This document shows, piece by piece, positions 54,782 through 64,000 of a DNA stretch of 64,000 nucleotides. The notes below the pieces were generated by a model that saw nothing but the letters and a program-made list of their open reading frames with translations, ran no database searches and was not told the DNA's origin. This DNA comes from Trifolium pratense (lineage: Eukaryota; Streptophyta; Magnoliopsida; Fabales; Fabaceae), in assembly GCF_020283565.1 (NCBI RefSeq), contig NC_060065.1:56829489-56893488 (forward strand), in the 5' to 3' direction. How positions within the stretch are numbered: the first letter of the stretch is position 1; each line of letters begins with the position of its first letter. The translations under genes were made by a program, and so were the position numbers.

Positions 54782-54796
54782 ATATATAAATATATT
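54782..54796 (-). promoter_or_regulatory. TATA-like element of the reductase gene
   Basis: The gene strand reads ATATATTTATATATA immediately before the ATG at 54781. A start of transcription about 30 nt downstream would fall between the two ATGs, which favours translation from 54742. Confidence 0.45.
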
Positions 54797-55253
54797 CTTA
54801 CATGTTTCCTAGCTCTTCAATCATCACAAGGATGATATGATCAAGCTAACCCAACTTCAACTAATGGTGAAGGTTACATGACCTATCTACTAATGATGAT
54901 ATTGATATATTTTATTTAATAGTTGAAACGTGACATAATCCTACATGCATATACACATAAATTTGAGTTAATTAAACAATGTCAATATTTTATATAAGTA
55001 GTAATTGATTTGCTAGTTCAAATATGGTTTTCACTTCATGGAAGATCCAAATGTGTTAAAACTTGTTAAGTTAATTATAAATCTAATAAAATGAAGTTAA
55101 GCTAGTTCTGAGTAGTGTTAACAGTTAGTTAAACGATGGCATTTTATCAGCAATTGGCTTATTTTGTGGTACAAACAAAGTGATTTATGTAGTTTGCAAC
55201 GGGGTAAATTCCTAGCAACTAATACTATTCGTATTCAATCATTAACATCCGAA

Positions 55254-55326
55254 GCGCCCATGGCCTAATGGATAAGGCGCTTGACTTCTAATCAAGCGAT
55301 TGTGGGTTCGAGTCCCACTGGGCGTG
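55254..55326 (+). tRNA. trnR-TCT: tRNA-Arg (anticodon TCT)
   Basis: A 73-nt cloverleaf without intron. The acceptor stem GCGCCCA pairs with TGGGCGT, followed by discriminator G. The D arm is 'ggcctaatggataaggc', with A box. The anticodon arm 'cttgacttctaatcaag' presents TCT. The T arm GTGGGTTCGAGTCCCAC contains the B box GGTTCGAGTCC. A run of T residues begins at 55330 and should stop RNA polymerase III. This is a nuclear, not organellar, tRNA by context. Confidence 0.97.
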
Positions 55327-55329
55327 TTC

Positions 55330-55335
55330 TTTTTT
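55330..55335 (+). terminator. RNA polymerase III T-run after tRNA-Arg
   Basis: 'cttttttattttg' directly follows the mature 3' end of the tRNA. Confidence 0.7.
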
Positions 55336-56173
55336 ATTTTGCTTTTTAAACAAAAATTAAATATCGCATACTCCAAACATGGCTATTAATTAATTATTAT
55401 GTAAGATTTATTTTTTTGCATAACTTTGGAACAATGCCTTATTTTTGTTGAGATGTGTGGTATTTTATGTGATTGTCAAATGGATAGAGAAATGCAATTG
55501 ACTCACGTTATCCTATAAACTAATTCAACTTATGTAATCGGTCAATATAATTCACTTCTATTTTTCATCAACCTCTCAATCGTGAGGTCCTCTCTTTTAT
55601 CCACATCTCATGTTAAGTTATTAATCATTTTCACTACAAACATGATGTTAGTTGCTTCTCTTTTGATAGATAAACGAAATGATATTAATCATTGAAAATT
55701 CACACACACATAAATTAACGAGTCGAAGTCTAAACTCTAATCACAACGTCTAACTTCATAATTTAAGTAGTATTATGGAGGTAGTATAACCGAGAAGCTC
55801 TTGATCCAAAACAAGTTCAACCCTAGTGCTAAACAACTTAGCATTAAAAAATAAACAGTTAAGATTAAAACTGTGTAAAATTGATCAAACTTCAATTCTT
55901 AAATTAAACTCCTAGATTACTTTTCTACACCACATATCACTTATGAAGTTTTCACCGCCGTTAACGATGACTAATCTCTATCGGGGAACCTACAGGCACA
56001 CAATGTGAGTTCTTTCTTCCAACCGAATTCTGTCCTACATCAAGATGAGCTAATTACTATATATGCACACTTTGAGAATAAGAAGGGATGAAATTCAGTT
56101 GGAGGGTACTTATATTACAAAAGGAACAAGACATTGAAATAGCCAACCAAACATAAAATAAAACTCTCATAAG
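55336..56173. other. Spacer between tRNA-Arg and the ERF gene
   Basis: AT-rich DNA. A stretch near 55655-55760 ('tgatagataaacgaaatgat', then 'cacacacataaattaacgagtcgaagtctaaac') resembles an eroded SINE seen also near 440 and 30960. No gene recognised. Confidence 0.5.
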
Positions 56174-56782
56174 TCATAACATAAAACTCTGTTCTTCAAT
56201 CACCATGTCACACAAACTTTCTACTGACGGATACACCCAATTTTCCACCGAGTCAATCAAAATAAACTCACTTCTCAACTCAACCGAGTCAAAACTCTCT
56301 TCTATATTAGGAAGCTCAACAATCTCACTCAGCTCTGAAGACTCTGATGAAAATGATGAACATGACTCACCTGAGTCGGAGTGTAACATCTCAGAATCAA
56401 ATTCCACCATTGAAGCAGCTTCTGCAGCAGCAACTTGTATATCACGTGGATTCAACGTGATTGGTTTAGGAAGCACGTGAGCTATTTCGGGAAAATTAAG
56501 AATAGGTGAATGACCCTTTATGTTTAAAGCAGCAACATCATGTGCTCTTGCAGCCATTTCGGGAGTAGCATAAGTTCCAAGCCAAATTCGTGATTTCTTG
56601 CGAGGTTCACGAATTTCAGATACCCATTTGCCCCAACTTCGCATTCGAACACCATGATAAACTGGATGGTTGCTAAAGACTCTGTTTTTCTTCACCTTGC
56701 TCTGTTTTTTTGTCTCTGTTTTTTGAGGTTTTGAAGAGTTTATTGAATTTGAAGTTTCGTGACAGTTTCTTGTTTGTTTCAT
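56174..56782 (-). CDS. ERF/DREB (AP2-domain) transcription factor, A-4-like
   Basis: An intronless 202-aa protein with one AP2 domain at about residues 42-99 ([20 protein letters not shown], then [20 protein letters not shown] and [16 protein letters not shown]). Val and Glu at the diagnostic positions of the beta sheet (WVSEIRE) place it with DREB rather than ERF proper. The basic N-terminus ([10 protein letters not shown]) should act as a nuclear signal. The segment after AP2 ([16 protein letters not shown]) matches the group III/A-4 conserved region, and the acidic Ser-rich C-terminus is a likely activation domain. A-4 members such as TINY and HARDY relatives act in stress and growth control; the target genes of this one are inference. 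The start is the first ATG of the open frame and suits the usual size. Confidence 0.93.
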   Translation of the reverse strand: MKQTRNCHETSNSINSSKPQKTETKKQSKVKKNRVFSNHPVYHGVRMRSWGKWVSEIREPRKKSRIWLGTYATPEMAARAHDVAALNIKGHSPILNFPEIAHVLPKPITLNPRDIQVAAAEAASMVEFDSEMLHSDSGESCSSFSSESSELSEIVELPNIEESFDSVELRSEFILIDSVENWVYPSVESLCDMVIEEQSFML

Positions 56783-58744
56783 TGTTTCTTAGAATTAGGA
56801 AGTGATTGATAGATTTCTAGGAAAATGGTGTTTGTGAAATGTGTTTTTGTAGAAGAGAAAGGTTGTGTTCTTATACAAGATATAGTGACCCTTAACCTAC
56901 CAATAATATTGGGAGTGCAAATTGCAAAGGTTGAAAAAAAAAATGAAGAAAAAGAGATAACTTTATAGTAAGTAATTAAACTAACATGGTAAAAGAAACA
57001 GAAAAATATGAAGAGAAGATTTTAACAAATTTCCTTTTCTTGTGAAAGAATTATTTGGATAAACAGCATCGGCCTAAACTATGTGTCAGATGTATGACGT
57101 CCTGAAATAATAGTTATATATTGACAATTTTCATAATATATCAAATGGCATTGATAGATTAGTGGTAGCTTGTGATATTTGCGTGTGCAAGTTTATTGAT
57201 TCGAATTTTAATGGTGTCATTTTTTTAGTGCTAGTAATTTTAAATTAAATTAAAATCAGTAACTTTTTTTTGAAAAACTTAATAATTGAAAGAATTACAT
57301 GTACAAGTCATTCACAAACTTGACCACTAAATCATTTTAATCTCTACAACAAATTTAATTTTTTATTAGAATATTCTCTTCATGATGTTATTTGCAATGA
57401 TACTTATTTTTTAATAAAAATTATTTTTAATATTCAAACATAGCCTCTAAATAGTCGGATCCACTTGTTATATAACACAAGTATAATGTCATGCTTAATA
57501 AGAAGAAAAAAAACAGGTATAAGGTCATGTAGGACTAAGAGGGATATCATGTTTCATCTCACTAGTATTGAAAGGACCCACGTATGTATTGTAATGTATT
57601 TTATATTTTCTTGTTGTACCTACTAGTAAATATCTCATGCACGCACAATTATATGGATATGAAAAAAAAAAAAAATACAAGAAATAAGTAGATGTTAAAC
57701 TATTTGCCATCCACAAAAGAAATTTATTTTTTGGAAAAAAGCCTAGTGAATTACAATCAAAACATAAGATCTTTGGTCAAAAGAAGATACACCAGAAGAA
57801 AAAACAAAAGGATGGGAACACCTCAATAAATAAATAAAGATAATCTCTATCATTGCATACGGATTCAGATTCAGATTTTCACACAGTATTAGATTATAAC
57901 CTTTTATTTGAGATCGGACGATTTTGATGTTACGCACAATTTTATGCATTAAAGTAATCTTAGCCGCTAATTTTAGATCAGACATCTCAAATCAATTATT
58001 GTGTGACGCAGTAACTATAAGAAATTATATTCCATTGGATACTATGTCGTTGTGTGCATTGTGCTGAGACAAAAGCACCGTGTATATCTTGTCATGAATT
58101 TGGATCAGCTCCAATTTTATCTCACATATTATCTTTATTTTTCTTAATTTAATAGATGGTAAATCACAAAGAGAAAAACCTATTTAAAAAGAGGGCAGAA
58201 AAAACATAAATTATCGACTAAAATTATTACAACATGATCCATATAATTTTATTTTATTTAGAGGATCTAAATCCGCCATATCTTGCCATAAATTATTTAG
58301 AAACTATCCCTATCCAAGGGGGCAAGATGTGACACATCAAAAAATGGACTATGATAATTGGGGATATTAATACTTCCAACTATATTTCTGACATGTGTTA
58401 ACATTTTTCCAAACACATGTTAAATTGAATGATTCGATAAAAATTTGATATCTTTAAGCATGTGGTAAGGAGTTTGATTCCTGATTTATGTATATGTAGA
58501 AAATTTGGTTGAAAGGAGAGAATTCACCTTGTGTGCCCCACATATTTCCCGACGAAGATTAATTATCGGCAACAACGGTAAAAATTTTGTATCAATATTA
58601 TGGTAAAAAAAATTGAACTATTATTGCATATGTGCATTGGGTATTTTAGCAAAACTACAAATTTTCCAAATAACATTTGAAAAACTACTTTAATTTTATA
58701 AAATCAATCATATATTACGCAATTAAAATAAATTAACAAATATC

Positions 58745-58870
58745 CCCATGACGTTGGGTCAGTTGATAAAAACATCACATTTTATGTGCATAAGTTAAAA
58801 TTCAAACTTCTGACACTTCATTTATTTACTTTAAAGATAAATTTCTAACCACTACACCAAAGTGACAAAA
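58745..58870 (+). mobile_element. Degraded tRNA-derived SINE
   Basis: 'gttgggtcagttgataaaaac', 'aaaattcaaact', 'aaatttctaaccactacacc' and a final 'aagtgacaaaaaa' follow the layout of the SINE at 20237. A target duplication is doubtful ('aattaacaaat' versus 'aatcaacaaac'), so the boundaries are approximate. Confidence 0.6.
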
Positions 58871-59234
58871 AAGAGTAAATCAACAAACTGCTCAAAGACA
58901 AGATTTATATGTATTGATTGTTTATTATCAAGAATTTAAACACTCAATCATTCAGAGCGCCTTCACTATTTTAGCTCGACACTTCAGACTATATACTAAA
59001 TATTTAAATCGTCCTATCATTCAAAGCACCTTCAGCCTTTCAACCAGACACACTCACTACAATACCAAATATATAAGTTACCCAATTATCAATTTTAAAA
59101 ACAAAACCCTGCCTAATTTGCTTCCAGGTACATGAGTGATGAGAGAGGCCAAGCAATTTGAGAGTTTATATAAATGGTACTGTAATGGAAGAAGGATTAG
59201 AAAAGTCACCATTGTTGCAAGTACAAAACTCAAA

Positions 59235-59895
59235 GTGACTTTTAATTTTTTGTCGGACTTTTATTAATGAAATTACTCCTTTTTTTTTTATCAATACTAC
59301 AAATTTGCAAAAGCTAATACTCTATTCAGTATTATATATAAGAAAAAATTTGACTTTTTAGACGTAGAATTGATATATCTAGACAATAATATAGTTTAAA
59401 TACATCAATTTTATAATAAATATAAAAAAATAAAATGTTTTTAATATATGCGACCAAATGGAGTAGTCAATAATCCATTAATTATTAGCTTTCACAAGAG
59501 GACCTACATTGGTAACCAAATATTCATTATTTGCTTTCCCAAGAGAACCTACATTGTTTGTCCAAAAAAAAAAAAGAGGACCTACATTGGGAACCAAAAG
59601 ATTTGTCCAAAATCTAATGGTTTTGGCATCTCCAAAAATTACCATTGGTTTACTCTTGTTTATGAGTAGAGAAGGAAAACAGAGTGCATATAACAAAGAA
59701 GGTAAACTGATTTTTGTTTTGGGACGTTAAAAGATACTCCATCAGTCGGTGCAAAAAAATAGCGTATTTGAAATATTATTGACCGGATATATTACTTTTT
59801 CAATGAATTAAAAAAAATATTTTTTATACTTATAATAGTGACCAAATGAAATAATTTCATTAATAAAAGTCCAACAATAAATTAAAAGGCAAAGC
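59235..59895. mobile_element. Possible MITE or foldback element with about 45-bp inverted ends
   Basis: 'cggacttttattaatgaaat' at about 59258 and, reversed, 'ggacttttattaatgaaatt' at about 59850 belong to an inverted repeat of roughly 45 bp (first half 'cttttaattt'). About 570 bp of AT-rich sequence lies between. Degraded 'actccatcagtc'-type termini inside suggest nested MITEs. No coding capacity. Confidence 0.45.
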
Positions 59896-60215
59896 TACTA
59901 AAATATAAGGTGGAGTCACTTCAATCCACATATAGTCTAGTTTCACTTAATGGATAGTTTGGTTAGTTTCACTTAATATGAACAAAATTTTAACTATAAA
60001 AGCAAATATTAAAATTAATACAATCTTCACTAATAGAACCAACATACTGGAGAGTTTATCAATAATTATTCAACTCAAAAATCGTTGAAAATAATAGGTA
60101 TAAAGAAAATAAAAATACACAATCACAACACACGAATAAAACGTGAAAACTCCAAAGCTGAAAAAAAAAATCATATATGTTGCACTGCCTTATTCAATGT
60201 CTATATGTGACTAAT

Positions 60216-60429
60216 CCACTTGGGGTTGGTCGAGTGGTGTTGGCTTGGACCCTTGGAGTATGCTTCTCTCAAGGTTTCGGATTCGATTCCCACAGGTGCC
60301 AATTTCGGTGGGCTAAGTCCATACAAAGCAAAAAAAAACTCTGACTTTAAATAGGGCCCACAAATGAACGGTGAGATTGATCCCCTTGAATTAGTCGTCC
60401 TAGGACAAAAAAGAAAAGAAAAGAAAGAA
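60216..60429 (+). mobile_element. tRNA-related SINE (second family) just upstream of the KPHMT gene, 214 bp
   Basis: The duplication reads GTCTATATGTGACTAAT (60199-60215) and GTCTATGTGACTTAAT (60430-60445), with small indels. The insert has 'ggttggtcgagtggtgttgg' (A box), 'cggattcgattccc' (B box), 'gtgccaatttcggtgggcta' and an A/G-rich tail. A degraded relative lies near 4675-4790 ('gtttagtggtgttgactt', 'caatatcggtggactagt'). The insertion ends about 43 nt before the ATG at 60489, so it is inside the promoter or leader of that gene. Confidence 0.85.
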
Positions 60430-60488
60430 GTCTATGTGACTTAATTTATTGTTAAACTGGTAAACTGCCGCCGTCGTGCATCACAACC

Positions 60489-62716
60489 ATGTCGTTTCTA
60501 AGGTCCATACTCCGTACAACAACCCTTCACCATTCATTTCTTCAAAAACACATTCGTTCTATGAGCAATCTACCAGAAAACACAGTATATTCAGGACCAA
60601 CATCTCAAAACAAAAGAGTAACACTTTCACAACTCCGACAAAAATATCGAAACTCAGTACCAATCACAGTGGTTACTGCTTATGATTACCCTTCTGCTGT
60701 TCACCTTGATACAGCCTCCATTGATATATGTGTTGTTGGTGATTCTGCTTCCATGGTTGTTCATGGTCATGACACTACTTTACCTATTACATTAGATGAA
60801 ATGCTTGTTCATTGTCGTGCTGTTGCTCGTGGTGCTAAGACTCCTCTTCTTGTTGCTGATTTACCTTTTGGAACGTATGAATGTAGTTCTATACAGGTAC
60901 TATACTCTGTTTTTTCTTTCTTTATTTTTTTATTAAAAGATTGGAATTTGTTTCTTTTGGACTTTAATTGTTAAGTTTTTGGTTGTTGGGATGGATGGTT
61001 TTAAATGTGAAATTTGGTTGAGTGAACTCAAAAATTTATGACAATCAACACGTTTTTATACCGTTTACATTCGACACTTTTGGCTTTTTAGCACCAGAGG
61101 TTGTAACACCTTCTGAAAAGAGTTCAAAGGGTCGTGCAATGTAATGTTGTGTCGCATAGGTCTACGAATGTAGTTTTTCAAAGATTAGGTTTTTCTATAC
61201 AGAAAGGTCTAGCGGTGCAGCTTGTTACCCGTGTGTAATTATCTTAAAAAGAGAAAGTTTGCATCTTTTTTCTTTTTCATCTGGGATTTTGGAATTTGTT
61301 TGTGTTGTTTGATATTCACTTTTATTTAAGATTTGTTGAAACAAAATTTAGGAATTGGAGGCATTTTTTTTTTATAGATTTTTTCCTTGTTAGGGTTGTT
61401 GGAATTAGCTATGAAAGCATTGACAAGTACACCTTAGATGACACTGACACATAGACCGTTAAAAACGGAAGTGATTGAATGTAGTCATATGTATTGGTGT
61501 TAGACATGTTTCAGTGTCAGACACCAGACACCTCTGAAGTGCTGGTGCTAGATAAGGAATTAGATTTTCTATTCTTTCGCAGCCGTGATATCAGTCCTTT
61601 GATGAAAATTGGACATCTTATAGTGTGAATTGCATTTTTAAAGTTGATTTGGTGAAGTTGGAATACTAGGATTTAGATTTCTTGACTGCGTGGTTGTGTT
61701 GTGTGCGTTCCTAACTATAGAGAATCCGAGTCTAGGGTTGTTAAGTTTGGTGATTTTGTATCAGAGTGGAATTCGTTTCTTTTAAACTTGAAATGTGACC
61801 TGTTTGGTTGTTGGTTAGAATTGAAATGTGGAAAGGAAATGGTTGGAATTAAGGACTTGGGGTGCTTATTTGTGTAAATATTTTAACTTTTTTCTTACCA
61901 TATGCTATGGTTTTAAGTGTTGCTGTTTTGATTATAAGCAGGCAGTGGATGCGGCAGTTCGGATTTTGAAAGAAGGAGGAATGGATGCTGTAAAATTGGA
62001 AGGAGGTTCCCCATCAAGAGTTGTTGCCGCAAAAGCTATTGTTGAAGCTGGAATAGCTGTGATTGGACATGTTGGTCTTACTCCACAGGCTATTAGTGTT
62101 TTAGGTGGATTTAGGCCTCAAGGAAGGAATGTTGCTAGTGCTGTCAAGGTCTATATCTCTATTCTCTCATGCATGATGCAACTGTTTTTGCATTTTGAAC
62201 AATTTTTAGCGATTCTAAAAGGAATGAGTTTGTGTAGGTTGTTGAGTCGGCACTGGCTTTCCAGGAAGCAGGATGTTTTGCTGTTGTTTTAGAATGTGTG
62301 CCTGCACCTGTGGCTGCCGCAGCAACAGCGGCGCTTGAAATTCCGACTATTGGAATTGGGGCTGGACCTTATTGCAGTGGACAGGTCAGTTGGCCTAATT
62401 TCCATTTTAGCTGATAAGTGCATGTATGGTTTGACAGTGAGTGAGTCGGTCATAACCACGATGTGCTACCGCGACTTTGGCAAATATTACACTTTGTAGC
62501 TTCAACAAAATCACAGTTTCACTGTGATTTCGTGAAACTTGGCGTGATTCCAAATACTTTGAGTATCCTACGTTAGTTGCAAATATTTTGTTTAGCTAAA
62601 CATACTTTACCTTCCCTTTATTTGAAGGCATTTGTTCGTCATCTAATTTGCTTTGTTCAGCTTTTGCTTCTTGATAATTGTCTCTCTCAAATAATATTTT
62701 CACTTTAATGCAATAT

Positions 62717-62751
<35 letters not shown>

Positions 62752-63348
62752 ATTGAGCTGGAGAATATGTTAAGATTGGTCATACGTCTCTTATGAATGG
62801 AATTTTAATTTGATTATCCCTCAGTTGTTTTGAAATAATTATGCAAAGCTTCATTTGTAAGTTATAATTTTACATTAAGGAAAAGAAAATGGAGTATTTT
62901 TCTTAGTTGAAAGCCAATAATTTCTAATTTAGATTTTATTAATCATGCAGGTACTTGTTTATCATGATCTTCTTGGTATGTTGCAGCACCCCCATCATGC
63001 AAAGGTATTTGGCTCAAATATTAACCGAGGTTTTCTTTCAATTTTTATAATGTTAACCTTGGAGATAATGATTCAATGTTGAAGTTGCGATGACCCTATC
63101 TTTTGTAGGTTACTCCAAAATTTTGTAAACAATATGCTCGTGTCGGAGACGTCATCAACAAAGCCTTACTTGATTATAAGGAAGATGTGATAAATGGTTC
63201 ATTTCCTGATGCTCAACACAGTCCATACAAAATCAGTGAAACTGATGCTAATGGTTTCTTGACTGAGCTGCAAAAGTTAGGTTTTGACAAGGCAGCATCT
63301 GCAGCGTCCGAAGCAGTTCAGAAGATGGTTACAAAATCAACAAAGTGA
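60489..63348 (+). CDS. KPHMT: 3-methyl-2-oxobutanoate (ketopantoate) hydroxymethyltransferase
   Basis: Five exons (60489-60896, 61942-62148, 62238-62384, 62951-63004, 63109-63348) join in frame to 351 aa. The enzyme (EC 2.1.2.11) adds a hydroxymethyl group from methylene-tetrahydrofolate to 2-oxoisovalerate, the first committed step of pantothenate (vitamin B5) synthesis. Family blocks are in place: [11 protein letters not shown] and [14 protein letters not shown] (metal and substrate binding), [27 protein letters not shown] with the likely general base Glu224, and [20 protein letters not shown]. The N-terminal 25 or so residues ([20 protein letters not shown]) are Arg-rich and acid-free, as for a mitochondrial presequence; plant KPHMT is mitochondrial. 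The C-terminal extension after [10 protein letters not shown] is normal in plants. The SINE just upstream may supply part of the leader. Confidence 0.96.
62717..62752 (+). repeat. (ATG)n microsatellite in KPHMT intron 3
   Basis: About 36 bp of TGA/ATG triplets lie inside the intron between exons 3 and 4. Confidence 0.9.
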
Positions 63349-64000
63349 CAATTTAGGAAAGCTACCAACTGCTCCTCCGTTTTTCCTTTGACGTTCTTCG
63401 TCTTGTTCAATGACAAAATAAACCGAAGGACTTAAGTGAATGGAATTTTGGCATAACAGATAGGTAGACCGTAGACAGATAGATTACTATCATTTTCTTA
63501 AGGCGGGTTGATTAATATCATTTCTTTGCCATCTCACATCATATATGAAGCCTCCATAAATGCTAAGGTGATATCACGAAAAGAAATGTTGTTTTGAAGC
63601 ATTGTATCAGAGAAAAATGTTGAAAACCAATTTTGATTTGTCATGTTTGTTTTGGTTATTCAAATGGAGCTTCCTGTAGCAAACTGAAACATCAATTATT
63701 GGTCTGGTACAAGTTCTGAGCTGGTTGAGATTTTATGCGGCACTGCATAATCACGCATTATCAAAAACTTTCAGCAATTCGCTGGACTGTGTGGAAGCAG
63801 CAGAATTTGAACTGAAAAATTCGGTGTAATATGATTTATTTGTACATGGTTTCTTTGGAAAGGTCGTAATGACAAAATTTTCAGAGATAAAGAAAGATTG
63901 CATATGATCAATTGATCGAAAACATTTAACTCTTCTAGTGGAAATGGCTAATATGTAAAGTGACCGAGTTCATGTATTCTCAGTCGATGAATAATCAGTC
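63349..64000 (+). other. KPHMT 3' UTR and downstream DNA
   Basis: The first 250-300 bp probably hold the 3' UTR. Near 63843-63905 a short plus-strand frame reads WFLWKGRNDKIFRDKERL, which resembles the 'W..WK.RN..IF' segment before the RNase H part of plant LINE polyproteins. It is too short to be certain. Nothing else recognised. Confidence 0.4.

Larger units (their letters stand above)
56783..60215. other. AT-rich intergenic region with old transposon fragments
   Basis: It contains the ERF promoter (to about 57100), SINE-like stretches near 57165-57240 and 58745-58870, and a long inverted-repeat pair at 59235-59290 and 59845-59895. A short direct duplication of 'cccaagagaacctacattg' type sequence lies at about 59490-59600. 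No gene was recognised; open frames are short and without family features. Confidence 0.55.

Overview
The window is nuclear DNA from a flowering plant, most likely a legume of the Medicago/Trifolium type. It has spliced genes with GT-AG introns, a plant-specific gene set (class III HD-ZIP, ERF/DREB, phytocyanin-like, PGG-ankyrin, chloroplast FtsHi), AT-rich intergenic DNA and many small transposons. No organelle, bacterial or viral genome segment is seen. The species call is inference.

Layout. 1-4168: AT-rich DNA with transposon relics. 4169-16465: a tandem segmental duplication carrying two near-identical DUF761 (Avr9/Cf-9 rapidly elicited protein 146-like) genes on the minus strand. The second copy was inflated from about 3.4 to about 8.5 kb by insertions: a Stowaway MITE (TA duplication), a 3.8-kb Mutator-like element (about 210-bp TIRs, 9-bp duplication, internally deleted transposase), a 1,005-bp hAT element (8-bp duplication) and a tRNA-derived SINE (16-bp duplication). 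16650-22640: a SINE, a CACTA-like element, an (AT)n tract, a DUF1677 gene, another SINE, a small retroposon of unknown family and a solo LTR. 23158-29550 (minus): a complete 18-exon class III HD-ZIP gene (ATHB-15-like, 839 aa) whose miR165/166 site is created by splicing. 29900-34800: intergenic, with a 200-bp solo LTR. 34.8-38.5 kb (+): NUP35 nucleoporin. 39.7-45.9 kb (+): FTSHI2, a plastid FtsH-like protein without the protease motif. 46.8-47.5 kb (+): early nodulin-like phytocyanin. 48.1-50.3 kb (minus): ankyrin-PGG membrane protein. 51.4-51.6 kb: FMO exon relic. 52.5-54.7 kb (minus): CCR/DFR-like reductase. 55,254-55,326 (+): tRNA-Arg(TCT). 56.2-56.8 kb (minus): ERF/DREB factor. 60.5-63.3 kb (+): ketopantoate hydroxymethyltransferase (vitamin B5 synthesis), with a SINE just upstream of its start.

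The genes are independent transcription units, not a pathway cluster. Exon models were built by hand from splice signals; reading frame was kept across every junction and products were compared with family knowledge. No previously undescribed functional system was found. The most informative structure is the tandem duplication, because copy 1 acts as an empty-site reference for insertions in copy 2.
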